This document shows positions 24,356 to 33,793 of a DNA stretch of 53,883 nt, in pieces (position 1 is the first letter of the stretch; the number at the start of each line of letters is the position of its first letter). The translations under genes and the position numbers were made by a program. The stretch is taken from positions 1-53,883 of the forward strand of contig NZUK01000017.1 of the NCBI GenBank assembly GCA_002701365.1, read 5' to 3'. The DNA is from Flavobacteriales bacterium. Its GTDB lineage: Bacteria; Bacteroidota; Bacteroidia; Flavobacteriales; TMED113. The notes beneath the pieces were generated by a model. It saw only the letters and a program-made list of their open reading frames with translations, did not search any database and was not told the DNA's origin.

Positions 24356-25317
24356 TTATTTCTTTCAATTAAAAAATTTAATAATAGCATTATAGATTCT
24401 TTATAGCGGTTAGATTGAAATGATTGTAAAATAGATAATGCTTGTTGATGATAATTTTGCATATCATTCATCGCCTTTTTAATCCCTTTATATTTTTTGA
24501 CAATTTCAATTATCAAATCAATTTCTTTTTTTGAATTTCTTTTTTTTCTTAAAATTCTAAAAACTTGATTTTTCTCAAAAATAGTCATGTTACTTATCGA
24601 ATATAATAATGGCAAATTAATTTTACCTTCTTGAATATCATTGCCTTGACTTTTTCCACTACTAATAGAGTCAGAGTAATCTAAGACATCATCCCTTATT
24701 TGAAAGATTATCCCAATTATTAAGCCTAATTTTTTTAATTTTTCTAGAGTTATTTTATCGGCTAAAGCAGATATTCCGCCAGACTCAAAAGCACATTGAA
24801 ATAATGTTGCTGTTTTGAATGTAATGATCTCGTAATAATCTTGTTTGGTTAAATTTAGTTGTTTTGTTTTTTCTATTTGAATTAATTCTCCTTCCACAAT
24901 TTTTTGTACTGTTTCAGATATTAGACTTAATACATCATAATCTTGATTACTAACTGCTAAATCAAGACCCTTCGCTAAAAAATAATCGCCTGTTAGTACT
25001 GCTACTTTGTTTTTCCACGTACTATTAATGGAAAAAAGCCCTCTTCTTAATTGTGCATCATCAACAATATCATCGTGTACTAGGGTTGCGGTGTGTAATA
25101 ATTCTATTAAAATAGCTGCACGGTATGTTTTCTCTGTAATATTATTACATAAACCTGATGCAAGGATCGTACATATTGGTCTAATTTTTTTTCCTGAAGA
25201 TTTTGATATATACTTTGTTATGCTATATAAAGTGGAAGCTTTTGTTGATAATACATTATTAAATTGCTTATTAAACAATACAATATCTTCCTTAATTATT
25301 TTCTCAAATTGATTCAC
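24352..25317 (-). CDS. Polyprenyl diphosphate synthase
   Basis: A trans-isoprenyl synthase that builds the long chain for menaquinone. Conserved parts: SGKKIRPICTILASG, the first Asp-rich motif LVHDDIVDDAQLRRG, and the second IFQIRDDVLDYSDS, with the following KSQGNDIQEGKINLP. I prefer the GTG at 25317 (V-NQFEKIIKEDI; 321 residues), whose first bases overlap the rlmN stop in a GTGA arrangement; the ATG at 25347 would add ten residues inside rlmN. The stop overlaps the dnaG start by four bases. Chain length cannot be read from sequence. Confidence 0.9.
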   Translation of the reverse strand: MNQFEKIIKEDIVLFNKQFNNVLSTKASTLYSITKYISKSSGKKIRPICTILASGLCNNITEKTYRAAILIELLHTATLVHDDIVDDAQLRRGLFSINSTWKNKVAVLTGDYFLAKGLDLAVSNQDYDVLSLISETVQKIVEGELIQIEKTKQLNLTKQDYYEIITFKTATLFQCAFESGGISALADKITLEKLKKLGLIIGIIFQIRDDVLDYSDSISSGKSQGNDIQEGKINLPLLYSISNMTIFEKNQVFRILRKKRNSKKEIDLIIEIVKKYKGIKKAMNDMQNYHQQALSILQSFQSNRYKESIMLLLNFLIERNK

Positions 25318-26360
25318 GCTTGATTCTGAGTTGCGAGTTGTCCACATGCTGCACCAATATCTTCACCTCTACTTTTTCTTAATTTAACTAATACCTTTTT
25401 TTTCTCCAATATATTAATAAATAAATTGGTCGATTTAAGAGTTGATTTTTCATATGGTGTGTCTTCAACTTTATTATATTCAATCAAATTTACTTTACTT
25501 GGAACACTTGCACAAAAATTAATTAAATCATTTGCATCTTGAACAGTATCATTAAAACCTTTAAGGAGGATGTATTCAAAGGTTGGCTTAATACCTGTTT
25601 GTGAATAAAAATATTTTAACGATTCCTTAAGTTTTAACAAATTATTGGAGTTGTTAATGTCCATAATTTGACTTCTTTTTTTGTCTGTTGCTGCATGTAA
25701 AGATATAGCTAAATTAAAATTGGGATTTCTATCTGCTATGTACCTGATGATTTTTGTAATGCCAACAGTAGATACTGTGATTCGTTTACCTGACATGCCT
25801 AATCCTGATTTATTAGTTATATAGTAAATTGCCTTCAATACATTTTTAATATTTAACAAAGGCTCACCCATGCCCATAAAAACAATATTGGTAATGGGTT
25901 TTTTAAATTGATGCAAACTAAATTCATTAATTAAGAAAACCTGATCATAGATTTCTCCTGCAGTTAAATTGCGAAATAACTTTAATTTGCCTGTAGCGCA
26001 AAAATCGCAAGCTAAACTACATCCTGCTTGAGACGAGATGCAAGCTGTACGTCTATTTAGTTGAGGTATTAAAACACCTTCAACAACTTTGTTTTCTTCT
26101 AGTTGAAATAAAAATTTAACAGTTCCATCTTGACTAGTTGACTGTTTTAATACTTGAGTTTGCTTAATGTAAAAATGCTTTTTAAGTAATTCTCTTTCTT
26201 TTAAAGAAAGATTTGTCATGCTGTCAAAATTTGACTTGTGATGTTTCCATACCCAATCCCAAACCTGAGAAACTTTAAATTTTGGAATATCGTATTTTAA
26301 AAAAAAAAGTTCTAATTCTTCTTTTAAAGTATTTCTAATATTAAGCCTCACTTCTTTCAT
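25314..26360 (-). CDS. rlmN: 23S rRNA (adenine2503-C2)-methyltransferase / tRNA methyltransferase
   Basis: A radical-SAM methylase acting on A2503 of 23S rRNA and A37 of some tRNAs. The iron-sulfur motif CSLACDFCATG is intact, as are FMGMGEPLLN and the late Cys in the C-terminal GAACGQLA segment. At 348 residues the length is typical. It overlaps ispD and the prenyl synthase gene by four bases each, so translation is coupled throughout this operon. Confidence 0.95.
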   Translation of the reverse strand: MKEVRLNIRNTLKEELELFFLKYDIPKFKVSQVWDWVWKHHKSNFDSMTNLSLKERELLKKHFYIKQTQVLKQSTSQDGTVKFLFQLEENKVVEGVLIPQLNRRTACISSQAGCSLACDFCATGKLKLFRNLTAGEIYDQVFLINEFSLHQFKKPITNIVFMGMGEPLLNIKNVLKAIYYITNKSGLGMSGKRITVSTVGITKIIRYIADRNPNFNLAISLHAATDKKRSQIMDINNSNNLLKLKESLKYFYSQTGIKPTFEYILLKGFNDTVQDANDLINFCASVPSKVNLIEYNKVEDTPYEKSTLKSTNLFINILEKKKVLVKLRKSRGEDIGAACGQLATQNQA

Positions 26361-27109
26361 TGTATGTCTTTGTAAAATTGGTAAATTTTTTCACTAATAA
26401 AATAATCTAATTCTGTTGTTATTTTTATATTATAGTCAACGCCTTCTACTAATTTTACGCTATTTTTTTGATTTAAAAAATGTGTTTTTAATACTGAAAA
26501 GTCATCATGTAATTCTCTAAAAATTTGATCCTTAATTAAAGGATTTTTACTTTTATGCATTATATTAACATACGCTTTAAAGATAGCTTGGAATGTAAAG
26601 CATTGTGGTGTTTGACATAATAAATAGCTATCTCTATTCTTAGACTCATATATATTATTTTTGGAGGATATAATAGCATTTTTAATTCGTTCTGTTGGTA
26701 TCACAGCTGTAATCTCAGGTTTGTTGAAATTTTTTAAAAGATTAATAATAAAAGATTTCGTAACAAAGGGTCTTGCAGCATCATGTATGCAAACAATGCT
26801 ATTAGAAGTATCATTATTCTGAGCTATTGTTTGAAGACCTAAAAACGTTGTATCAAATCTTTCATTTCCCGCCTCATAAATTTCATGTTTTATTTTAAAA
26901 TTATGAGTTTCGCACAATAGTTTCCATGTATTAAAATGGTGTTTTGGAAGACCAACATATATTTTAATTTCCGCATTAACTGCATTAAACGCTTTGATGC
27001 TGTGCATCAACATCGGTATTTTATTTATCTCTAAAAATTGCTTTGGGAACTCTGTGTTATTTAACCTGGAGCCCTTCCCCCCTGCTAATATTAATGCATA
27101 GTGTGTCAT
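26357..27109 (-). CDS. ispD: 2-C-methyl-D-erythritol 4-phosphate cytidylyltransferase
   Basis: The third step of the MEP isoprenoid pathway, joining CTP and MEP. The nucleotide-binding loop is LILAGGKGSRLNNTEFPKQF, with later HDAARPFVTKSF and the TPQCFTF segment. The start is set at ATG 27109 (MTHYALILAGG, 250 residues); an upstream ATG at 27139 lies within queA and adds an unneeded extension. Its partner in the pathway, ispG, is also in this window (36953-38869), as is the polyprenyl synthase that uses the products. Confidence 0.93.
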   Translation of the reverse strand: MTHYALILAGGKGSRLNNTEFPKQFLEINKIPMLMHSIKAFNAVNAEIKIYVGLPKHHFNTWKLLCETHNFKIKHEIYEAGNERFDTTFLGLQTIAQNNDTSNSIVCIHDAARPFVTKSFIINLLKNFNKPEITAVIPTERIKNAIISSKNNIYESKNRDSYLLCQTPQCFTFQAIFKAYVNIMHKSKNPLIKDQIFRELHDDFSVLKTHFLNQKNSVKLVEGVDYNIKITTELDYFISEKIYQFYKDIQ

Positions 27110-27120
27110 TATAGGAAAAA

Positions 27121-28176
27121 TTAAAGTATAAGCATACAATCACCATATGTTAAGAATTTATACTTTTTATTTATAGCTTCTTTATACGCTTTCATAATTA
27201 ATTCATGTCCGCCAAAAGCAGACACAAGCATTAAAACAGTTGATTTTGGTGCATGAAAATTTGTTAATAATGTATTTGCAATTTCAAATTTATGAGGCGG
27301 AAAAATAAACTTATTTGTCCAGCCTTGATATGGCTTTAAAGTGCCAAAAGAAGAAACAGGTGTTTCAATTGCTCTCATTGTACTTGTTCCAATAGCGCAA
27401 ACTTTTCTTTTGGCGACAAGTCCCTTATTAATAACATCTATAACATCTGAATTAATAAAAATTTCCTCTGAATCCATTTTATGCTTCGACAAATCTTCTA
27501 CCTCAACTGCCCTAAAGGTGCCAAGCCCGATATGAAGAGTTACTTCAGGGATATGGACCCCTAATATTTCTAATTTTTTTAAGATTATTTTACTAAAATG
27601 TAATCCCGCTGTTGGAGCTGCAACAGCACCTTTATGTTTTGCAAAAACAGTTTGATAATTTTTTTCATCTTCAGCTGTAGGTTCACGATTAATATATTTT
27701 GGCAATGGTGTTTGACCTAATTTTTCAATCTTACTTTTAAACTCATCATAGGGGGCGTCATGCAAAAATCGCAATGTCCGACCTCTTGAGGTAGTATTAT
27801 CAATAACTTCCGCAATTAATTCATCATTTTCACCAAAATATAATTTATTTCCTATACGAATTTTACGAGCAGGATCTACTAAAACATCCCAAAGACGACT
27901 TTCTTTATTAAGCTCTCTCATGAGAAAAACTTCTATCTTAGCCCCTGTTTTTTCTTTATTTCCGTATAGCCTGGCAGGAATAACTTTTGTGTTATTAAAA
28001 ATCATTACATCGTCTTCTTGAAAGTAATCTAAAATGTCCGTAAATTTTTTATGTTCAATTTCGCCAGAATTTCTATGAATAACCATCATTTTAGAGTCAT
28101 CTCTATTTAATAATGGTTTTGTAGCTAATAGTTTTTCTGGTAGTTGAAAATCAAATTGAGATAGTTTCGGCTTCAT
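27121..28176 (-). CDS. queA: S-adenosylmethionine:tRNA ribosyltransferase-isomerase
   Basis: It transfers and isomerises the ribosyl group of SAM onto preQ1-modified tRNA, making epoxyqueuosine. The 351-residue sequence shows [15 protein letters not shown] at the N-terminus, [37 protein letters not shown] and the C-terminal [18 protein letters not shown]. It leads the five-gene minus-strand operon. A minus-strand TATATTTG (28206-28213) fits the -7 consensus exactly and predicts a 26-nt leader. No preQ1 riboswitch is apparent in the short upstream gap. Confidence 0.96.
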   Translation of the reverse strand: MKPKLSQFDFQLPEKLLATKPLLNRDDSKMMVIHRNSGEIEHKKFTDILDYFQEDDVMIFNNTKVIPARLYGNKEKTGAKIEVFLMRELNKESRLWDVLVDPARKIRIGNKLYFGENDELIAEVIDNTTSRGRTLRFLHDAPYDEFKSKIEKLGQTPLPKYINREPTAEDEKNYQTVFAKHKGAVAAPTAGLHFSKIILKKLEILGVHIPEVTLHIGLGTFRAVEVEDLSKHKMDSEEIFINSDVIDVINKGLVAKRKVCAIGTSTMRAIETPVSSFGTLKPYQGWTNKFIFPPHKFEIANTLLTNFHAPKSTVLMLVSAFGGHELIMKAYKEAINKKYKFLTYGDCMLIL

Positions 28177-28205
28177 ATGAGAGTTAATCTATTATAAATG
28201 AATAG

Positions 28206-28213
28206 CAAATATA
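28206..28213 (-). promoter_or_regulatory. queA: -7 promoter element for queA operon
   Basis: The minus strand reads TATATTTG, an exact match to TAnnTTTG, 30 bases upstream of the queA start codon. No clear -33 element is visible. Confidence 0.4.
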
Positions 28214-28251
28214 CAAAAATATCATTGCACTTAAAGACTAGGCGAATAGTG

Positions 28252-28932
28252 TTAAAAACCATGCTTAATATCACTTAAATCTTTAGCATCTTTTAAATTA
28301 AATTGTCCTATATATGTTCTTTCTAAACTATGTAAATAGGCACCACATAATAACTTTTTGCCAATATCATAAGCTAGACTCCTGATATATGTTCCTTTAC
28401 CACATTTAACCTCAAATTTAATAAATGGAAGATTGAATTCTAATAAAGTTATTTTATGTATTGTTATGTTTCTTGGTTTCAATTTAATATCAGTATCTCC
28501 TCTTCTCGCTTTCTTGTATAACCTCTCTCCATTTATTTTTATGGCAGAAAAAAGGGGCGGAAGTTGATGTTGCGGGCCTTCAAATTCTTTAAATATATTT
28601 TGTATTTCTATTTCTGAGATATTACTATAGTCCTTGTGGTTTTTTTCACTTGTTTCAGAATCAAAACTATCTGTAACACAACCTAGTTTCATCATTGCAA
28701 CATATGTCTTATCTAAATTTTCAAACTGTTTTATGATTTTTGTCTTTTTACCTGTGCAAACGATTAATAATCCCGAAGCTTTGGGATCCAAAGTACCTGC
28801 ATGTCCAACTTTTAATTTACTAAGATTATGCTGTCTTTTTATTATACCGCGAATTTTTTTCACAACATCAAATGATGTCCATTCTAATGGCTTATTAACT
28901 AAAATGACTTTAGAGATATCATCTGTACTCAT
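28252..28932 (-). CDS. truB: tRNA pseudouridine(55) synthase
   Basis: It converts U55 in the T-loop of tRNAs to pseudouridine. The catalytic Asp is in KVGHAGTLDPKASGLL, the family hallmark; the N-terminal LVNKPLEWTSFDVVKKI and later GTYIRSLAYDIG are also conserved. The start at ATG 28932 (MSTDDISKVILVNKP, 226 residues) overlaps the uppP stop by four bases, which favours it over an upstream ATG at 28974 inside uppP. Last gene of the ftsX-DUF3098-uppP-truB operon. Confidence 0.95.
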   Translation of the reverse strand: MSTDDISKVILVNKPLEWTSFDVVKKIRGIIKRQHNLSKLKVGHAGTLDPKASGLLIVCTGKKTKIIKQFENLDKTYVAMMKLGCVTDSFDSETSEKNHKDYSNISEIEIQNIFKEFEGPQHQLPPLFSAIKINGERLYKKARRGDTDIKLKPRNITIHKITLLEFNLPFIKFEVKCGKGTYIRSLAYDIGKKLLCGAYLHSLERTYIGQFNLKDAKDLSDIKHGF

Positions 28933-29720
28933 AAAATAATAAAAACTAAAAATCCTAAACCAATTAAAATGCAATAAAATCCAAAATAATGTAAGCTATT
29001 ATTTTGTACAATTTTAATCATGTATCTGCACGCAAATAGACCGGAAAAAAAAGCTGTGAAAAATGCAATTAACAACCCCCTTATTTCATCGATAGTTATA
29101 ACTCCTGTTGTATAATTTATCATTTTAAAAATTGCTCCACCGATTATCGGCGCCAATCCCATAAGAAAAGAAAATTCAGCAGCTTTTTTTCTTTCAATTT
29201 TAAAAAAAATAGCAGTAGAAATTGTTGATCCCGACCTAGATATTCCTGGTAGAATAGCAATTGCCTGAGCTAAACCCATAAAAAAAGCATGTTTATAATT
29301 AATTTCATTCTGATTTTCTTTAATAAATACTGTAGAAATTAATAACAAACCCGTACAGACTAACATAATACAAACTAGGACAGTTGCATTATGAAACATA
29401 TTGTCTATGTAAGAATCTAAAAAGATGAACGTCAAAATTATCGGGATAGTGGAAAGTAATAATTTTAGACAAAATGAAACAGCGGATTTATCATATTGAA
29501 TAATTATGCCCCGAATTATATTCTTTATCCGACCTTGATAGACAAATATTGTACTTAGTGCTGTTGCAAAATGGACAGTAATCATTAATAACACAGGGTC
29601 ATTGTGTGCAACATTTGCAACATACTTAAACAACTCAATATGGCCACTACTACTAATAGGAAAAAATTCCGTTATACCTTGAATTAATCCAAGGATAAAA
29701 TACTTAAACTCTTCAATCAT
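28929..29720 (-). CDS. uppP: Undecaprenyl-diphosphatase
   Basis: An integral membrane phosphatase (BacA/UppP) that recycles the lipid carrier for peptidoglycan and surface sugars. The active-site regions GITEFFPISSSGH and LPGISRSGSTIS are both present, in a 263-residue protein of about seven to eight membrane segments. I start at ATG 29720 (MIEEFKYFILG); an upstream ATG at 29747 is inside the DUF3098 gene. It overlaps both neighbours, by 8 and 4 bases. Confidence 0.95.
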   Translation of the reverse strand: MIEEFKYFILGLIQGITEFFPISSSGHIELFKYVANVAHNDPVLLMITVHFATALSTIFVYQGRIKNIIRGIIIQYDKSAVSFCLKLLLSTIPIILTFIFLDSYIDNMFHNATVLVCIMLVCTGLLLISTVFIKENQNEINYKHAFFMGLAQAIAILPGISRSGSTISTAIFFKIERKKAAEFSFLMGLAPIIGGAIFKMINYTTGVITIDEIRGLLIAFFTAFFSGLFACRYMIKIVQNNSLHYFGFYCILIGLGFLVFIIL

Positions 29721-29937
29721 TATAAAATATTGATGCCATAACGCCAATGTAACTGATGATAATAATAATAGGAGCTATTATAATCCTTCTAGGAGCAAAT
29801 ATTTCAGGATTAAAATCGGTTAAATTATTAGAGCCTCCACCAATCATCAAAATAAATCCAAAGCATAATAAAACAAGGCTTATTAATAATACCCTATAAT
29901 TATTGCTTCCAAAAAGAAAATTAGGTTTTTTATTCAT
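29713..29937 (-). CDS. DUF3098 membrane protein
   Basis: A 74-residue protein with two membrane segments. The pattern FLFGSNNYRVLLISLVLL, then FILMIGGGSNN and IFAPRRIIIAPIII is the DUF3098 signature. The family is Bacteroidota-specific and almost always sits between ftsX and uppP, as here, which suggests an envelope or division role, but none has been shown that I know of. Confidence 0.85.
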   Translation of the reverse strand: MNKKPNFLFGSNNYRVLLISLVLLCFGFILMIGGGSNNLTDFNPEIFAPRRIIIAPIIIIISYIGVMASIFYND

Positions 29938-29946
29938 AATTATAAA

Positions 29947-30825
29947 TTAAATATATAATTCATCTGTTTTAAGATTTAAATATTTTCTTACACAAACCCA
30001 TGTGCTAAAAAATGATATTAAAATATTAATAATTGAACTAATCAGTAATATACATGCAACTTGATACCAAGTTATAAAATTTGCAATTTCTGGCATAGCG
30101 TCAATTAACAAAAGTAATGCTAGCGTGAGTAAAATACTTCCCATTGAACACGCAAAAACTGTAATGATTAAGTTAGTTAACATAAAGGGCTTTTGAATAA
30201 AATACTTTGTTGCGCCAACAAGTTGCATCGTTTTGATAATAAATCTCTTTGAATAAATGGTTAATCGAATATTGCTATTAATTAATACAAAAGCGATTAT
30301 AAAAAAGAATACTGCAAGGGTAAAAAATATAAGCCCTAATTTTTTAAAATTTCTTTCCAATAAAAAAATAATTTCCTGGTCATAAGCAACGTCATAAATC
30401 TGATCATACACAAGAAATTTATCAATTTGAGACTGAATGTTTAATGTCTCAATATAATCCGCATAATACTTCACTTCTATTATATTGTGCAAAGGATTTT
30501 CCTCTAATAAATCTAAAAAATCCTCTCCAATACTATTAATTAAATTTTTTGCTGATTCTGCTTTTGAAATATAATTAACTGACTTGACGCCATCTACTAA
30601 AATTAACGATTTAATTAACTGTTGCGTTTCTAACTCCTGTACTGAATCATTTATAATTAAATTGAAACTTACGCTCTCTTTTAAAAGTTTTTGCAAAGAA
30701 TTATAATTGATTGCTAAAACCCCTAACAATCCAATAATTAAAACTGCAAAAGTGGTTGCCAAGAATACCGAAATTTTTGAGTTTAATAATTTTTTTTTAA
30801 AAAAATTTTCTGCTAATAATGCCAT
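29947..30825 (-). CDS. ftsX: Cell division protein FtsX
   Basis: The permease half of the FtsEX complex, which couples cytosolic ATP use to cell-wall hydrolase activation at the septum. The 292-residue protein has one N-terminal membrane segment (about 17-40), a periplasmic domain (about 45-165) and three C-terminal segments with MQLVGATKYFIQKPF, a FtsX hallmark. No ftsE is in the window; in Bacteroidota ftsE often lies elsewhere. First gene of its operon, divergent from leuS. Confidence 0.92.
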   Translation of the reverse strand: MALLAENFFKKKLLNSKISVFLATTFAVLIIGLLGVLAINYNSLQKLLKESVSFNLIINDSVQELETQQLIKSLILVDGVKSVNYISKAESAKNLINSIGEDFLDLLEENPLHNIIEVKYYADYIETLNIQSQIDKFLVYDQIYDVAYDQEIIFLLERNFKKLGLIFFTLAVFFFIIAFVLINSNIRLTIYSKRFIIKTMQLVGATKYFIQKPFMLTNLIITVFACSMGSILLTLALLLLIDAMPEIANFITWYQVACILLISSIINILISFFSTWVCVRKYLNLKTDELYI

Positions 30826-30842
30826 ACTTTATTAAATACTAA

Positions 30843-30866
30843 ATTAAGTAAAATCATTTACTTAAT
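30843..30866. promoter_or_regulatory. 10-bp inverted repeat between divergent ftsX and leuS
   Basis: ATTAAGTAAA (30843-30852) and its exact complement TTTACTTAAT (30857-30866) are separated by ATCA. The site is 18 bases from the ftsX start and 40 bases from the leuS start, centred in the 80-bp divergent control region. An operator or a short hairpin in the ftsX leader are both possible. Confidence 0.4.
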
Positions 30867-30905
30867 ATCATATTAATTTATACATTTAATATTTATATAT
30901 ATTAC

Positions 30906-33677
30906 ATGGATTACAACTTTAAAAAAATTGAAGCAAAATGGATAAAGTATTGGAAAGAAGAAAATACTTATCTGGTTCAGGAAGATACTGATCAAAAAAA
31001 ATATTATATTCTAGACATGTTCCCCTATCCTTCCGGGTCAGGTTTACATGTGGGGCATCCCTTGGGATATATCGCTTCAGATATTTATACAAGATATAAA
31101 AACTTAAACGGATTTAATGTATTGCATCCAATGGGATATGATTCATTTGGTTTGCCTGCAGAACAATATGCCATTGAAACAGGTCAGCACCCGGAAACAA
31201 CAACTAAAAAAAATATTAAACGCTATAGAGAACAACTGGATAAATTAGGTTTTTCATTTGATTGGAGTAGAGAAATCCGAACTTCCGACCCTTCTTATTA
31301 CAAGTGGACTCAGTGGATTTTTAAGCAATTATTTAATTCATACTATTGTCATATAGAGAATAAAGCGTTTCCTTTATCAAAATTAATTGAAGAATTTGAA
31401 AGAAATGGAAATAATAATGTGAAGTCTCCATGTGATAACGACACACCTATTTTTAGTTCCGGTGAATGGGGAAATTTTAGTGAAAAGAAACAACAAAATA
31501 TTTTACTAAAATATCGGTTAGCTTACTTGTCTGATACATGGGTAAATTGGTGCCCAGAATTAGGTACTGTGTTAGCAAATGATGAAGTAAAAGATGGATA
31601 TTCTGAAAGAGGTAATTTCCCAGTTGAACAGAAAAAAATGCAACAATGGTCATTGCGGATTACTGCCTACTCAGACCGTCTTTTAGCTGATTTAGAAAAT
31701 TTAGATTGGTCTGATTCAATAAAAGAAATTCAAAAGAATTGGATAGGAAAATCTCAGGGAGCTACTGTTAATTTTTTAACAGAAGAAAATAAGATTAGTA
31801 TTGAAGTGTTTACAACAAGACCTGATACAATATTTGGGGTCTCTTTTTTAGTTCTTGCACCTGAACACCAATTAATTAATCAAATAACTACAGAGAAAAA
31901 TAAAATTAACGTGGAGCAATACCGGAAAATAGCTGGTTTAAAATCCGAAAGAGACCGACAATCCAATATTAAAAATATAACAGGTGTTTTTACAGGCTCA
32001 TATGCGTATCATCCTCTTACAAAACAAAAAATTCCAATTTGGATTTCTGATTATGTTCTAGCGTCATACGGATCAGGAGCAATAATGGGTGTTCCGTGCG
32101 GGGACCAAAGAGATTGGGACTTTGCAAAGAAATTTAAATTAAAAATACCAAATATCTTTAAAAATAATAATGTAAGTGAAGGTGCACAAATAGATAAAGA
32201 TGCAATTATTGCTAACTCTGATTTTTTAAACAATTTAAAAACAGATTTAGCGATTGAAGAAGCTGTAAAAAAAATTGAAGAACTGAAAATTGGAAAATCA
32301 AAAATAAACTATAAAATTCGTGATGCTGTTTTTAGTAGGCAAAGATATTGGGGAGAACCATTCCCTATATACTATAGTGATAATATACCCTTATTAATAG
32401 AGTCTGATATCTGCGTTAAATTACCTTTAGTTGATAAATACTTGCCAACAGAATCTGGTGATCCACCTCTTGCAAGGGCACAAAAAAAAGACTGGAATAT
32501 ATATATGGGTGATCGTATGGAATATAATACAATGCCTGGATGGGCTGGCTCATCTTGGTACTTTTTAAGATTTATGGATCCTAAAAATGACAAATGCTTT
32601 ACATCAAAAAAAGCAATGAATTACTGGGGGCAAGTCGATTTGTACATTGGTGGCGCCGAGCATGCCGTGGGCCATTTACTATATTCTAGATTCTGGACAA
32701 AGTTTCTATTTGACTTAGGGCATATTAATTTTGAAGAGCCATTTAAAAAGCTTATCAACCAAGGTATGATTTTAGGGCGATCAAGCTTTATTTACAGGGT
32801 AAAAAAAACTAATAAATTTGTAACGTACGAAGAGCGAGAGAAGTATGAAACAAGTAAAATGTATGTTGATATAGAACTTGTGGATAATGATATTTTAAAT
32901 ACTGAAAAATTTAAAAAGTGGCGATCTGAATTTAAAAATGCTGAATTTATACTAAATAAAAACGGGGATTATCTATGTGGATTTGAAGTAGAAAAAATGT
33001 CTAAATCTAAATACAATACTCAAACGCCAGATAAACTAATTGATCGTTTTGGCGCTGATACACTCAGGATGTATGAAATGTTTCTAGGACCGTTGGAACA
33101 ATATAAACCTTGGGATACAAAAGGAATTAATGGTGTGCATAATTTTCTAAAAAAATTCTGGAAACTAATCCATAATAATAAAAATGAATTTATTGTATCT
33201 GATTTAGATCCTACTAACGAAGAATATAAAATAATTCATGCGTGTATTAAAAAAGTTTCAGAAGATTTAAGTCGATTTACATTTAATACTGCTGTAAGCG
33301 CATTTATGATTTGCATTAATGAATTAACAAATTTAAAATGTAATAAAAGAAAAATAATCACACCTTTTATTATTATTCTATCACCTTACGCCCCTTATAT
33401 TACTGAAGAAATCTGGCAAAAATTAGGAAACAGTGACTCAATATATAGTGCTAATTGGCCTAATTTTGAAAAAAAATATCTAGAAGAAAAGAACTATACA
33501 TATCCTGTGTCTTTTAACGGCAGAATGAGATTCAAGCTAGACTTATCACTTGATTTAAGTAAAGATGAAATTGAAAAAATAGTATTATCTAACCCTAAAA
33601 CACAATCTTATTTATTAGAAAATAAAATTAAGCGAATTATAATTATTCCAAATAAGATAATAAATATTGTTTTTTAA
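30906..33677 (+). CDS. leuS: Leucyl-tRNA synthetase
   Basis: A 923-residue class I enzyme that charges tRNA-Leu. The HIGH motif is in PYPSGSGLHVGHPLGY, and the KMSKS motif in EVEKMSKSKYNTQTPD. The editing domain is recognisable around residues 290-430 (FTTRPDTIFGVSFLVLAPEH; YGSGAIMGVPCGDQRDWDFA). A lineage-typical insertion lies near residues 150-200. Its substrate gene family, tRNA-Leu, has one member in this window (5564-5647). A three-copy 21-bp tandem repeat begins 6 bases past the stop. Confidence 0.97.
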   Translation: MDYNFKKIEAKWIKYWKEENTYLVQEDTDQKKYYILDMFPYPSGSGLHVGHPLGYIASDIYTRYKNLNGFNVLHPMGYDSFGLPAEQYAIETGQHPETTTKKNIKRYREQLDKLGFSFDWSREIRTSDPSYYKWTQWIFKQLFNSYYCHIENKAFPLSKLIEEFERNGNNNVKSPCDNDTPIFSSGEWGNFSEKKQQNILLKYRLAYLSDTWVNWCPELGTVLANDEVKDGYSERGNFPVEQKKMQQWSLRITAYSDRLLADLENLDWSDSIKEIQKNWIGKSQGATVNFLTEENKISIEVFTTRPDTIFGVSFLVLAPEHQLINQITTEKNKINVEQYRKIAGLKSERDRQSNIKNITGVFTGSYAYHPLTKQKIPIWISDYVLASYGSGAIMGVPCGDQRDWDFAKKFKLKIPNIFKNNNVSEGAQIDKDAIIANSDFLNNLKTDLAIEEAVKKIEELKIGKSKINYKIRDAVFSRQRYWGEPFPIYYSDNIPLLIESDICVKLPLVDKYLPTESGDPPLARAQKKDWNIYMGDRMEYNTMPGWAGSSWYFLRFMDPKNDKCFTSKKAMNYWGQVDLYIGGAEHAVGHLLYSRFWTKFLFDLGHINFEEPFKKLINQGMILGRSSFIYRVKKTNKFVTYEEREKYETSKMYVDIELVDNDILNTEKFKKWRSEFKNAEFILNKNGDYLCGFEVEKMSKSKYNTQTPDKLIDRFGADTLRMYEMFLGPLEQYKPWDTKGINGVHNFLKKFWKLIHNNKNEFIVSDLDPTNEEYKIIHACIKKVSEDLSRFTFNTAVSAFMICINELTNLKCNKRKIITPFIIILSPYAPYITEEIWQKLGNSDSIYSANWPNFEKKYLEEKNYTYPVSFNGRMRFKLDLSLDLSKDEIEKIVLSNPKTQSYLLENKIKRIIIIPNKIINIVF

Positions 33678-33683
33678 AATACT

Positions 33684-33745
33684 AAAATTGATTAAAACGC
33701 AAGAAAATTGATTAAAAACGCAAGAAAATTGATTAAAAACGCAAA
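33684..33745. repeat. Three tandem copies of a 21-bp unit after leuS
   Basis: Units AAAATTGATTAAAACGCAAG (33684-33703, one A shorter), then a 21-base copy at 33704-33724 and another at 33725-33745, differing only in the A-run and the last base. They fill most of the gap between leuS and the DUF3108 gene. No hairpin or promoter motif is evident within the unit. Confidence 0.9.
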
Positions 33746-33793
33746 AAAACAAACAATAATCTACATAAATTATAAATAATAAAAACTAATTAA

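Noticed and set aside
28177-28251. preQ1 riboswitch before queA
   Set aside because: The gap is short and AT-rich, and shows no C-rich loop with A-rich tail of the known preQ1 aptamers.
33684-33745. CRISPR-like array
   Set aside because: The 21-bp units are contiguous with no spacers and only three copies; a simple tandem repeat.
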